Part shown: piece by piece, positions 41,260 through 50,125 of the stretch
Numbering within the stretch: position 1 is the first letter of the stretch
Layout: each line of letters starts with the position of its first letter
Program-made: the position numbers and the translations under genes
Notes under the pieces: generated by a model
Database searches by the model: none
What the model saw: the letters and a program-made list of their open reading frames with translations, nothing else
What the model was told of the DNA's origin: nothing
Source: CALMFQ01 sp964495595
GTDB lineage: Bacteria; Pseudomonadota; Gammaproteobacteria; Burkholderiales; SCOH01
Assembly: GCA_964495595.1 (NCBI GenBank)
Contig: CAZBWH010000004.1
Coordinates: 1 to 62,435 of the forward strand
Length of the DNA: 62,435 bases
Direction: 5' to 3'

Positions 41260-41793
41260 ATGACAGACGCGCCCGGCCTGCCGTTCTGGCTGACCCTAGG
41301 CTGCGGGGTTTATCTGACATCAGCCAGCCTCTTGGCCGGACGGCATACACCGGGCTACCACCTATGTCGGGACAGCCTCAGCCAGCTTGGAGCAGCAGGA
41401 AGCCCCCTGGCAATAGCGGTCAACCTGGGACTATTCCTGCCGGTCGGGCTGATCTGCCTGATGCTGGCAGCCTGGCTTGACCAGCCAGCAGTACAACTGC
41501 TGGCTGCATCGCTGGCCTGCGGATATCTCGGTGCAGCAATCTGGCCGATGAACTCGACTGGCAGCCTGCCCCACCGCCTGCACCTGCTCTGTGGCGCAGT
41601 GGAATACAGTGGCGGCATCGCAGCGCTTGGCTGGCAGGCGTACGCCCTACCCTCTTTGTTGCCGGATCTCTTGCTGCTGATCGCCATAATGGCTGCCGTA
41701 GCGTTCACCCTGCCGGGCTGCCGCCCGTTCACCGGTCTCTGCCAGCGACTGCTGGAAACTTCGTTGTTCCTGTCCTTGCTTTACGCGGCCTGA
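41260..41793 (+). CDS. DUF998-family membrane protein
   Basis: This 177-residue protein has about five membrane spans and the DUF998 pattern: YHLCRDSLSQLGAAGSPLAIAVN near the first span, PMNSTGSLPHRLHLLCGAVEY in the middle, and hydrophobic spans to the C terminus. The function of the family is unknown. It starts 7 bases after serB and is probably co-transcribed. Confidence 0.8.
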   Translation: MTDAPGLPFWLTLGCGVYLTSASLLAGRHTPGYHLCRDSLSQLGAAGSPLAIAVNLGLFLPVGLICLMLAAWLDQPAVQLLAASLACGYLGAAIWPMNSTGSLPHRLHLLCGAVEYSGGIAALGWQAYALPSLLPDLLLLIAIMAAVAFTLPGCRPFTGLCQRLLETSLFLSLLYAA

Positions 41794-41880
41794 CGATTTC
41801 ACAGCACCTGCTGATTTGACAGAATTTTTCGCACTTAGAGCAAAAACTCTTGTATGATGAACGTATATCAAACCGTCCAT

Positions 41881-41917
41881 TTCCGATGAACAGAGCATGC
41901 TGCGTTCGTCATCGGAA
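41881..41917 (+). promoter_or_regulatory. Hairpin in the leader of the TonB-like gene
   Basis: TTCCGATGA and TCATCGGAA form a perfect 9-bp stem with a 19-base loop that contains GCATGC. It lies 68 bases before the ATG at 41986 and has no T-run. It may be a 5' leader structure or a protein-binding site. A TATGAT -10-like box lies just upstream, at about 41853-41858. Confidence 0.5.
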
Positions 41918-41985
41918 CACCGACATGACCATTTGGCTTCCCCTGTGTCGCAGCAGCGCAGGCCAGACATTTGAGGAGAATCTGC

Positions 41986-43188
41986 ATGTCAAGTGCCAAC
42001 ACCGCTATTGCGTTCCGGCGCACCGAGGCCGGCGCCGACGAACTGACCCAACCGTCGCTTGGCTTGAGCGTACCGCAGCGCAAGATGTTGCGCTGCTGTG
42101 GCACAGCAACCAGCATCGACGAGATCGAACGCCTGTTTGCCGCAGAAGAAGCTCACTATTCGCGGGAACGGTTCGACCGTGATCTGGAAAAGCTGGAACA
42201 ATTCGGACTGATCCAGCGTACCGGCGCCGCGTTGAAAATCGTGCACACCCGCCCCAGCACGATCAATATCGACCTGCCCGCACAAACCGGGCCCGCACCG
42301 GTGCGCGCCATCAACCTGCGCAGCGTGTCAACGGCCCAACCCCAGCCTCGCCGATTGTTCGGCGCATTGATCGGAGCCGGGGTAGTCGTGGCCGGAACAG
42401 CAGCATTCTGGCTGTGGCCTGCCGACAGGCAGGCAGTCCAGCCTGCCACATCAGCAGTCCAGCCAGAATACTCGGCCCCGGTATTCATTGACGAACCGGC
42501 AGCACCGACACTCGCCAGCCGACCCGCACCTTCGCCCCGCAAGACGGTGACAGTCAAAAACTCAAAAGACGCGGCTCAGCCGACGCCAGGTATCGTCAAA
42601 CCGGCGGCACACAGTGCGCCCGCCAGAGTTGTGGCCAGCCCGAGTATCGCTCCACCTGCACCCCAGGCTGCGCCCGCCGTTTTGCCGGTGGCCAGGGCGC
42701 CTGAATCCAGACTGGTTCAGGCCCTGCCGGCTACCGAGATGCCAGTCCTTTCTGCCCGAGTGGCACCCTCGCTTGCGACGACACCGCCCAGCCAGCCCGT
42801 TGTGACGGTGGTCGCGCCAGCAGTAGTCCAGCCAAGCACCCTGCCTTTAGCTGTGCCGACCACAACGGCAGCGGTTTCGCCTCCGGCGCCCCAGGCACAG
42901 CCGGCAGCCCCGCTGGTGGCTGACAAGAAAGCGGCCGTTCGCCTTAAGTATCGAGAAAAGGCAGAGTTTCCGACTGAGGCGTCATTGGGCGACATCCGCA
43001 AGGGGTCGGTACGGGCCCGCCTAAATATTGATGAAAATGGCAATGTCAGTGAGGTTCAGATCCTCAGCGCCCAAGGTGGCCGCATTTTTAACCGTCCGGC
43101 CATTGCTGCACTGAAAAAATGGCGCTACGAAGCGACCGGACAGCGTGAATCGGCCATCGCCGAAATCGAGTTCAGTGAAAACAACTGA
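41986..43188 (+). CDS. TonB-like protein with N-terminal cytoplasmic domain
   Basis: This 400-residue protein has a ~115-residue N-terminal soluble domain that looks winged-helix-like (LSVPQRKMLRCCGTATSIDE... RDLEKLEQFGLIQRTGAAL). One membrane span follows (about 118-137, LFGALIGAGVVVAGTAAFWLW), then a ~200-residue Pro/Ala-rich periplasmic linker. The TonB C-terminal domain is ARLNIDENGNVSEVQILSAQ and NRPAIAALKKWRYEATGQ. Classical TonB begins with its membrane anchor. No ExbB/ExbD genes are nearby. GAGGAGA precedes the ATG. It may transmit signals between cytoplasm and envelope; the role is inferred. Confidence 0.85.
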   Translation: MSSANTAIAFRRTEAGADELTQPSLGLSVPQRKMLRCCGTATSIDEIERLFAAEEAHYSRERFDRDLEKLEQFGLIQRTGAALKIVHTRPSTINIDLPAQTGPAPVRAINLRSVSTAQPQPRRLFGALIGAGVVVAGTAAFWLWPADRQAVQPATSAVQPEYSAPVFIDEPAAPTLASRPAPSPRKTVTVKNSKDAAQPTPGIVKPAAHSAPARVVASPSIAPPAPQAAPAVLPVARAPESRLVQALPATEMPVLSARVAPSLATTPPSQPVVTVVAPAVVQPSTLPLAVPTTTAAVSPPAPQAQPAAPLVADKKAAVRLKYREKAEFPTEASLGDIRKGSVRARLNIDENGNVSEVQILSAQGGRIFNRPAIAALKKWRYEATGQRESAIAEIEFSENN

Positions 43189-43279
43189 TTGAACGCTTCG
43201 GCGCACGTGAACGGCCAGGGCTGCGGTGTACGCCGATTCATGAACCAGCGGCCGGGTGGAATCATCCGGCAGCCGGCCG

Positions 43280-44623
43280 TCAGCTGATCTGATCGAACAG
43301 CGACAGGCGCTGGGTTTGCATGAACGTTTTCTGGGCAGCCTCCAGATAGGTCTGGGTAAGCGAGAAGTCCGAAATCGCCTTGGCGTAATCCAGGTCGCCA
43401 AGATCGCGTAACTGGGTAGCATACTGCAGATTCAGATCCGCCTTGTTATCAGCCACGGCATCAATTTCATTCATGCGGGTCCCGATATCCGCCTGTGTCG
43501 ATGCGATGCGGGTCAGCGCGTTGTCCAGACCCTGCATGGCCAGATTCAGGCGATTCTGGTATTGCGCCACTTGAGTGGCATCTGACTTGTCACTGGCCAG
43601 CGTATTGCTGAGCAAGGTCAGGGTATCAAAAATCTGCATGTCCTTCGCACCACGGACGGTAAAGGTATCGCCGGTGGCCGGAGCGCCCTCGATCGAGAAT
43701 TGCGCTCCGTAGTCAAACGCCGGCGGGCCAACCGGATCGGTCGGCAGGGTGCGCAATTCCATAATGGCGTTTGGCTGATACACACGGGCGTAAGGGCCGG
43801 TCAGTAACGCCGCACCGGTATTTCCGGTCAGCAAAGATGTGGGCGTCGCCTGGGTGTTATCAACGATGTCGTAAGTGGTGACAGGCGGGTTGACGCTGCT
43901 GTCGACATGAAAGTTGATGCTGAAATTGGCGGCCACGCCGGCATTGCCAGCAGTACTCCAATTGGCCATGTTGGTCACAGTCCCCGGACTGATGATCCCG
44001 GTGCCGGTATTCAGGTTAGTCGTGGGCGTCTCGGTGACAAAAGTGCCGTTGCCCTCTTTTATACGCTGAAATATGTCACGCCCGGAATCACTTACCGGCA
44101 GATTACGCGAATCGCTGATTTGGATCTGTCGTTGCCCTTGGTCGCCGAAATAGGCAACGACCCCTGGCGAGACTTCTTCAAACGGACGAGTGCTACCCTG
44201 GTAGCCGGAAAACAGATACAAGCCGTTACTGTCCGTACTGTTCGCCAACCCCATCAATTCCTGATAGCTGGCATCCAGTTCTGCGCGCAACATGCCGCGC
44301 TCGTTGATGGTCAGAGCGGGGTTGCCTGCATTGACAGCCAGTTGCTTGACGTTATAAAGCAGATCGACGACCGAGTGTAAAACGCTTTCCCCCATTGCTG
44401 TGGCAGCCGTTGCATCCCTGCTATTGGTAATGAACTGGTTGTTGCGTGCCTGCGACTGCGCAACTTCGAGCATTTGCGCCGAGGCCACCGGGTCGTCCGA
44501 CGGCGTGAGCACCCTGCGACCGGTCGATAACTGTTGCTGCAGCTTGGCTAGATCAGCCTGACGCGAAGTAATGGCCTGTGAGCCGAGATAAAAAATATTC
44601 GAAGTACTGACACGGATAGCCAT
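43280..44623 (-). CDS. flgL: Flagellar hook-associated protein 3 FlgL
   Basis: This 447-residue junction protein sits between hook and filament. The N-terminal flagellin-like helix region is MAIRVSTSNIFYLGSQAITS, with LQQQLSTGRRVLTPSDDPVA. The C-terminal helix ends LTQTYLEAAQKTFMQTQRLS. The central ~200 residues are variable. It is the last gene of the flg cluster, 10 bases after flgK. Confidence 0.95.
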   Translation of the reverse strand: MAIRVSTSNIFYLGSQAITSRQADLAKLQQQLSTGRRVLTPSDDPVASAQMLEVAQSQARNNQFITNSRDATAATAMGESVLHSVVDLLYNVKQLAVNAGNPALTINERGMLRAELDASYQELMGLANSTDSNGLYLFSGYQGSTRPFEEVSPGVVAYFGDQGQRQIQISDSRNLPVSDSGRDIFQRIKEGNGTFVTETPTTNLNTGTGIISPGTVTNMANWSTAGNAGVAANFSINFHVDSSVNPPVTTYDIVDNTQATPTSLLTGNTGAALLTGPYARVYQPNAIMELRTLPTDPVGPPAFDYGAQFSIEGAPATGDTFTVRGAKDMQIFDTLTLLSNTLASDKSDATQVAQYQNRLNLAMQGLDNALTRIASTQADIGTRMNEIDAVADNKADLNLQYATQLRDLGDLDYAKAISDFSLTQTYLEAAQKTFMQTQRLSLFDQIS

Positions 44624-44632
44624 GATTGCCTC

Positions 44633-47137
44633 CTACACCAGTTCCAGAATGCTCTGGAAGGTTTGTTGCGCAATTGCGATCACCTTGCTGGCAGCCTGGT
44701 AGGCCTGCTGATACCGGATCAGGTTGGCAGCCTCTTCATCGAGATTCACCCCCGACAAGGCACCTTTAGCTGTGCGCGCCTCAGTCACCAGCGTATCTTG
44801 TGCTTGCAGCCCGATCTTGGCTTCGCTGGCCTGATTGCCGATTTTGCTGACCATCTGGCTGTAGGCTGACTGAAAAGAGGCCGTTGCACCACTCAGCACA
44901 GTCATCGTCTGCAGGCTGCTCAACGCCAGCGCGTTGCGGTTGTCAGAGGTGCCGGCCAGGTTCGGCCCAACCAGAAAACGGTCACCGACTGCGATATTGC
45001 CGGTCAATTTGGCCGACCACCCATTGATACTGACAGCTGTTCCTTGGGCCGGGTTGTAGGTAATTTCACCGGTCAGGCTATTGTAGGGCAACAGCGACGA
45101 GGCTGGGTCTGCATAGCCCTGGCTGGCCGGCATGATCTGCGTTGTCCCCTGATAGATCTTGAAAGTATTGGCGCTGGTGAACAAAAAAGTAACCGGGGTA
45201 TCAATATTGCTCAAATCCGGCAAAAACTGGGTGTTGGGTGGAACCGGCATGGCTTCGCTGATCGAGCCGGTTCCGGTATTGAGGATTCCGGGACCGGCGA
45301 CGGTTTTATCCACTACAAAGCTGTCACCGGTAGCGGGCGCGCCGCTGACCTGTACCCGCCAGCCATTGAAATCAATGTTGTTTCCGGCGGTGTAACTGAC
45401 GCTGGTTGCCAATGGCGCACCGGTCTTGCTGTCAACCACATCGAAAGTCGTGGCCGACGTAAAAGTGAGTGTGACCTTGTCGTACGGCGAGTTGACCGCA
45501 CCGGCACTGATCTTGCCACTGCCGGAGTTGGTCAGATTGGCATTCAGCGTCGAGGCTACTGGCGACGAAATGGTTGCGCCACCGGTATTGGTGCCTGTCG
45601 GCGTGGCGGTCAGGCTGGTCACGGTAAAGCTGTCACTGGCAGCCGGAGCGCCGGTAATCTGCACCCGCCAGCCGTTGTAATCGATATTGCCAGTGCTGCT
45701 GTAAGGCACGTTCACGGCTATCGTGCCATTGTTACGGGTATTGATGACGCTGAAGCTTGTCGGTGGGCTGTCAAATACGATACGTAATGGATCGGTTGGA
45801 CGGCTGGCCAAGTCTTCCGAGCGCATCGGCGCGGCAGATGCGATCTTGGCCGTGTCATCGATCAGCATGGCGAAATCACGGGCTCCATTGCGGGTAGGCT
45901 GAACCAGAAACGAGTCCCCGATATTGGGTGCGCCGGATGCCAGCCGGAAATTCACACCGTCCATCGTATAATCCAGCGGGCCTGCCGAGGTCACTGCCTG
46001 GGTGTAGTTATCTGACTGGCGAACGATATCGTAACCGGTAGGCGTCCGGAACACCCGGTAGTCACTGGTGGTCAGTTCGCCTACCGACTGGATACTGGCG
46101 GTCAGCAAACCGGTGCCGCCGTTGTAACTGTGGCTAGCAATAATGGGCTCTCCCACCTTGAACATATCTCCTCCTGGCTGACCATTCAGATCAATCCCCA
46201 GTTGGTGCTGCTCGTTAAAAGTGCGAGCCATGCCGATGGCAACACGACCAAGAGAGTTTTGTGCCAGGTCGAGTGATTGGGTGCGAAACTGAATCAGCGC
46301 AGTCAGCTTGCCACCAGTGAGCATGCTCGCCGGCAGCGGCACGTCAACCAGATCCTGCGAAAACGTCAGCTCGAGATTCTGTGGGTCGGCATAACCCTGC
46401 ACTGCGGCCAGCTTGTTGGCCACCCCCCCCAGCACTAGCGATTGCCCGGAGCCAATGGTGATATTCAGCGAACCATCATCCAGAGGAATGGCAGTTACCT
46501 TGACCAGTTTATTGAGATCTTCAATGACCGTATTGCGCTGATCCAGCAGATCATTAGGCGTTTTTCCGGTGCCAGAAGCCAATGTAATCTGGCTGTTCAG
46601 GTCAGCCAGCCTGCTGGCAATGGCATTGATCTGCGACACAACGGTTTCAATCTCGCCATTGACGCTGGAGCGCACTTCTTGCAAGCGATCATTCAACTGC
46701 TGGTAACGGCCTACCATCGTATTGGCCAGACTGATCAGCTGCTGCCGCGACGGTACGGATGCAGGGTTGGAGGTAGCATTCTGTACCCCCTTGAAAAAAT
46801 CCTGCACGGCAGGCGACAGGCCGACGGTAGGGTCGGCGACGATGCCATCCAGAACATTCAACTGCGCTTGCATGCCTTGCAGATACCCTTGCATGGTTTC
46901 GGCGCTAAGCACTGATTTTTCGAGAAACTCATCGTACACCCTCACCACATTGGTAACCTCGACACCCCGGCCGATAAACCCGCCACCAGAATACATCGGC
47001 ATCGATGCCTGCTGGCGGATTTCCTGCCGGCTATAGCCAGGAGAGCTGGCATTCGCCACATTGTGCGAGGTGGTCATCAAGCCAGCCTGCGCCGCATTCA
47101 ACCCTGTCAATCCGATTCCGTATACGCCACCGGCCAT
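44633..47137 (-). CDS. flgK: Flagellar hook-associated protein 1 FlgK, enlarged
   Basis: This protein caps the hook and joins FlgL. The N terminus YGIGLTGLNAAQAGLMTTSHN and the C terminus LIRYQQAYQAASKVIAIAQQ are canonical. At 834 residues it is longer than most FlgK (about 450-650). The excess comes from about three tandem copies (roughly residues 455-740) of a domain ending in NGWRVQITGAP/NGWRVQVSGAP/NGWSAKLTGN and DSF or DRF. A C8 run at 46424-46431 is within the chance range. A sigma-28-type promoter lies upstream (47185-47211). The Met at 47137 is chosen. Confidence 0.94.
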   Translation of the reverse strand: MAGGVYGIGLTGLNAAQAGLMTTSHNVANASSPGYSRQEIRQQASMPMYSGGGFIGRGVEVTNVVRVYDEFLEKSVLSAETMQGYLQGMQAQLNVLDGIVADPTVGLSPAVQDFFKGVQNATSNPASVPSRQQLISLANTMVGRYQQLNDRLQEVRSSVNGEIETVVSQINAIASRLADLNSQITLASGTGKTPNDLLDQRNTVIEDLNKLVKVTAIPLDDGSLNITIGSGQSLVLGGVANKLAAVQGYADPQNLELTFSQDLVDVPLPASMLTGGKLTALIQFRTQSLDLAQNSLGRVAIGMARTFNEQHQLGIDLNGQPGGDMFKVGEPIIASHSYNGGTGLLTASIQSVGELTTSDYRVFRTPTGYDIVRQSDNYTQAVTSAGPLDYTMDGVNFRLASGAPNIGDSFLVQPTRNGARDFAMLIDDTAKIASAAPMRSEDLASRPTDPLRIVFDSPPTSFSVINTRNNGTIAVNVPYSSTGNIDYNGWRVQITGAPAASDSFTVTSLTATPTGTNTGGATISSPVASTLNANLTNSGSGKISAGAVNSPYDKVTLTFTSATTFDVVDSKTGAPLATSVSYTAGNNIDFNGWRVQVSGAPATGDSFVVDKTVAGPGILNTGTGSISEAMPVPPNTQFLPDLSNIDTPVTFLFTSANTFKIYQGTTQIMPASQGYADPASSLLPYNSLTGEITYNPAQGTAVSINGWSAKLTGNIAVGDRFLVGPNLAGTSDNRNALALSSLQTMTVLSGATASFQSAYSQMVSKIGNQASEAKIGLQAQDTLVTEARTAKGALSGVNLDEEAANLIRYQQAYQAASKVIAIAQQTFQSILELV

Positions 47138-47184
47138 TTTCTTCGTCTTTCTCACCCGCGCTGCGAGTGTCATTCAACTGGAAT

Positions 47185-47211
47185 TATCGGCAAGAACCCA
47201 TGATCATTGAG
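47185..47211 (-). promoter_or_regulatory. Putative sigma-28 (FliA) promoter of flgKL
   Basis: On the minus strand, the exact sigma-28 -10 element GCCGATAA (47185-47192) follows TCAATGAT (47204-47211) with the standard 11-base spacer. The -35 is a weak match to TAAAGTTT. It lies in the gap between flgJ and flgK, where class III promoters are expected. Confidence 0.7.
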
Positions 47212-47231
47212 CCCGCCAGCAACAGGCAGCG

Positions 47232-48182
47232 TCAGATCCCCGCCCCGTACGCCTTGTTGACTGCTCGCTGCATCGTCCGGCTGACGGCAACCCGACTCAA
47301 TTTTCCGGCGTAGTCCGGATCGGTTGCATAACCGCCATTTTGCAGGGCATCGGCAAAGCCACGAGCATCCGCTCCACGATTGAGCGCCTGGGCATAGCGC
47401 TGGCTACCCTGCAGCAGCCTCGCGTAGTCGTCGAATGCCTCCCGGTAGGATCCATACACCCGGAACGACTGTGCCTTGCGAACCGCCACGCCCTGTTCAA
47501 ACTCCGTCGTCATCACCTGGGCAACCGGGCCATCCCACCCCTTGCCAGCCTTGATGCCAAAGACGTTATGGCTGTCATTACCCTGCGCATCGGTGATCCG
47601 CCTCTTGCCCCAACCGGTTTCGAGCGCGGCCTGCGCTGCCAGCAAGTGCGGGGCGACCCCCAGCGACTCGGCCGCCTGTCGCGCCTGGCCGATCATTCCT
47701 GCAACAAAATCGGCAACCGGCGTTGCCACTGCGTCCCGGGAATGCTCCACGGCTCCTTTTACGACAGGTGCCTGAGTTGCAGATGAAACAGCAGGGCGCA
47801 GCGGCAGCAGGGTTGAGGCTTCTCGGTCCTGGGGCAATCCGGAGGGTTGGGCCTGCCCGCGACTGAGTTGGCGCTCCACCAACCGGGCAATCCCCAGCCC
47901 GCGCAAACCAGACAGGTTTTGCGCCAGCTGATCGTCGAACATCCCTTGAAACATTCTGGTTTCACTGCTGCCGGTCAGTCCGCTATCCGGCACTGCGGCA
48001 CGCATGCTGCGCAACATCATGGAAGTGAACAGGGACTCGAATTGCTGGGCAACCGCCTTAATGCTTCCCTGCTCATCGGTACGGGATCGGGCGCGTAACT
48101 GGTTCAAGGCCTGCACGTCATATGACAGCTTGCCGGCCATGCCTGCCGCAGTTACACCACCCGGAATCAATTGTTGGTTCAT
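47232..48182 (-). CDS. flgJ: Flagellar rod assembly protein/muramidase FlgJ
   Basis: This 316-residue bifunctional protein has an N-terminal rod-capping domain (AVAQQFESLFTSMMLRSMRA, MFQGMFDDQLAQNLSGLRGL). The C-terminal beta-N-acetylglucosaminidase domain contains PHLLAAQAALETGWGKR with the catalytic Glu, SHNVFGIKAGKGWDG and YREAFDDYARLLQGSQRY. The ATG at 48182 has GGGAG upstream. The gene precedes flgK after a promoter-bearing gap. Confidence 0.95.
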   Translation of the reverse strand: MNQQLIPGGVTAAGMAGKLSYDVQALNQLRARSRTDEQGSIKAVAQQFESLFTSMMLRSMRAAVPDSGLTGSSETRMFQGMFDDQLAQNLSGLRGLGIARLVERQLSRGQAQPSGLPQDREASTLLPLRPAVSSATQAPVVKGAVEHSRDAVATPVADFVAGMIGQARQAAESLGVAPHLLAAQAALETGWGKRRITDAQGNDSHNVFGIKAGKGWDGPVAQVMTTEFEQGVAVRKAQSFRVYGSYREAFDDYARLLQGSQRYAQALNRGADARGFADALQNGGYATDPDYAGKLSRVAVSRTMQRAVNKAYGAGI

Positions 48183-48282
48183 TGCCGTCTCCCGTCTTGC
48201 TTGCTCAAGTAACTTCAAGCAATAAGCGGGCCATGCAATACAAGCCAAACGAGGTGCAGGCTGCTGTGAGCCAGCAAAGCGA

Positions 48283-49398
48283 TCAGATGATCTCGAGATC
48301 CGCCTTCAACGCTCCGGCGGCTTTCATCGCCTGCAGGATCGACAGCAAATCCTGCGGGGTCGCGCCAATCGAATTCAGTGCCTTGACGACGTCAGCCAAC
48401 TTGGCGCGCTTGCCCAGCTTGAGCAACTGGCCCTTGTCTGACTTGATGCTGATATCCGCATTCTGAACATCAGCCGTCTGACCCTGCGCCAGTGCATTGG
48501 GCTGGCTGACACTATTGTTGGCGTTGATGGTAACGGACAGGTTGCCATGTGCGACGGCGCAATCATCCAGCGTCACCGATTGGTTCATCACCACCGAGCC
48601 GGTACGGGCATTGATGATGACCTTGGGGGAATTTTCTGCCGTCATCACGGCAAGATTTTCCATCTTGCTGATGAACTGCACCCGCTCGTTGCTGTCACGT
48701 GGCGCACGCACCTGCACCACCCTGCCATCCAGCGCTCTGGCGGTGTCCGGGCCCATTGCCCGGTTGACGGCGTCGACCATCCGGTTGGCAGTGGTAAAGT
48801 CGGTCTGGATCAGCTCCAGATGAATGAAATCACCCTGCCCGAGCGGTGTCGGCACCGCCCGCTCGACGGTTGCGCCGCCGGGAATCCGGCCGGCATTCAG
48901 ATGATTTACCTGGCCACTGCTGCCGCCAGCCGATGCACCCGCGCCACCGACCAGCACATTGCCCTGGGCCATGGCATAGATCTGCCCATCCACGCCGCGC
49001 AACGGGCTCATGACCAGCGTCCCGCCCCTCAGGCTCTTGGCTGTGCCAAGCGAGGCTACGGTGACATCAATCGACTGACCAGGTTTGGCAAAGGCAGGCA
49101 GGCTGGCGGTAAGCGTTACGGCAGCGACGTTCTTGGGCTGCACGGCCGTGCCCGGCGGCAACTGGATACCCAGCCGATCCAGCATGGCCTGCAGGCTGGC
49201 CGGGGTAAATGGCGCCTGCGTCGGCTGGTCGCCGGTACCATCCAGCCCGACAATCAGGCCGTAGCCGACCAGCGGGTTGCTACGGATGCCCTGAATGCTC
49301 GCCAGGTCCTTGATCCGCCGCCCGACATCAGACGCTGCCTGAACCACCAGCGGGAGTAACAGGCAAACCGCCAGCCAGGTAACACGTAATCCACGCAT
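48283..49398 (-). CDS. flgI: Flagellar P-ring protein FlgI
   Basis: This 371-residue periplasmic protein forms the bushing around the rod in the peptidoglycan. It has a signal peptide ending VVQAAS. RIKDLASIQGIRSNPLVGYG, LVGLDGTGDQ and VVMSPLRGVDGQIYAMAQG are family blocks. The C-terminal ALNSIGATPQDLLSILQAMK is typical. It starts 17 bases after flgH. Confidence 0.96.
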   Translation of the reverse strand: MRGLRVTWLAVCLLLPLVVQAASDVGRRIKDLASIQGIRSNPLVGYGLIVGLDGTGDQPTQAPFTPASLQAMLDRLGIQLPPGTAVQPKNVAAVTLTASLPAFAKPGQSIDVTVASLGTAKSLRGGTLVMSPLRGVDGQIYAMAQGNVLVGGAGASAGGSSGQVNHLNAGRIPGGATVERAVPTPLGQGDFIHLELIQTDFTTANRMVDAVNRAMGPDTARALDGRVVQVRAPRDSNERVQFISKMENLAVMTAENSPKVIINARTGSVVMNQSVTLDDCAVAHGNLSVTINANNSVSQPNALAQGQTADVQNADISIKSDKGQLLKLGKRAKLADVVKALNSIGATPQDLLSILQAMKAAGALKADLEII

Positions 49399-49415
49399 CG
49401 GTTTCCCCGCTCCGG

Positions 49416-50099
49416 TCAGAATGGCGACACGGCCATGAACAGCTTCTGCAGCCAGCCGGCGTCCTGCACGTCACCAACGGAACCACTCGCCCGCTGTTCG
49501 ATGCGTGCATCAGCCACCTTGGTAGACGAAATCTGGTTGCCCGGTTTGATATCGAACGGGCTGACCACCCCGGAAAAACGCAAGAATTCATGCTGGTTAT
49601 GAATGGCGATCTGTTTTTCCCCACTGACCACCAGATTGCCATTGGCCAGAACCTCGACCACGGTCACGGTAATATTGCCGGTAAAGGTATTTTCAGCATT
49701 GGTTTCGCCCTTGCCGTCGAACTTGTTGGCCGATTCCAGCTTGTAACCGGCATTGGCCACCTTCTCCAGTACACCAGGCAGATAAGGCGCCGCCAGTGGC
49801 GTACTGGCCGTTTGGCTGAGCGAACCGGAACGATTGGCATTACTGGATGACTTGCTCTTGGCGCTGAGTTTTTCTTCAATTGACACAGTCAGCACATCAC
49901 CTACCTGGCGGGCAGCACGATCCTCGAACAGTGACCCGCGGCTGTTGCTCTGGAAAATGGCGCCATTGCCGTACAGGGGCTCGGGCTGCGGCACCGGCCT
50001 GACAGAGGTAGGCTGATGGACGATCGACTTCGGTGAGCTGGCGCAACCTGCCAAGGCGGATGCTGCCAGCAATGCGACCACAATCCCGATCCTGTTCAT
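49416..50099 (-). CDS. flgH: Flagellar L-ring lipoprotein FlgH
   Basis: This 227-residue outer-membrane lipoprotein completes the L ring. The lipobox LAGC is at about residue 18. GAIFQSNSRGSLFEDRAARQ, VGDVLTVSIEEKLSAKSKSS and VVSGEKQIAIHNQHEFLRFS are family signatures. It lies 26 bases after flgG. Confidence 0.96.
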   Translation of the reverse strand: MNRIGIVVALLAASALAGCASSPKSIVHQPTSVRPVPQPEPLYGNGAIFQSNSRGSLFEDRAARQVGDVLTVSIEEKLSAKSKSSSNANRSGSLSQTASTPLAAPYLPGVLEKVANAGYKLESANKFDGKGETNAENTFTGNITVTVVEVLANGNLVVSGEKQIAIHNQHEFLRFSGVVSPFDIKPGNQISSTKVADARIEQRASGSVGDVQDAGWLQKLFMAVSPF

Positions 50100-50125
50100 G
50101 GTTGACCTCGTCGTGTTAGCCAGCG

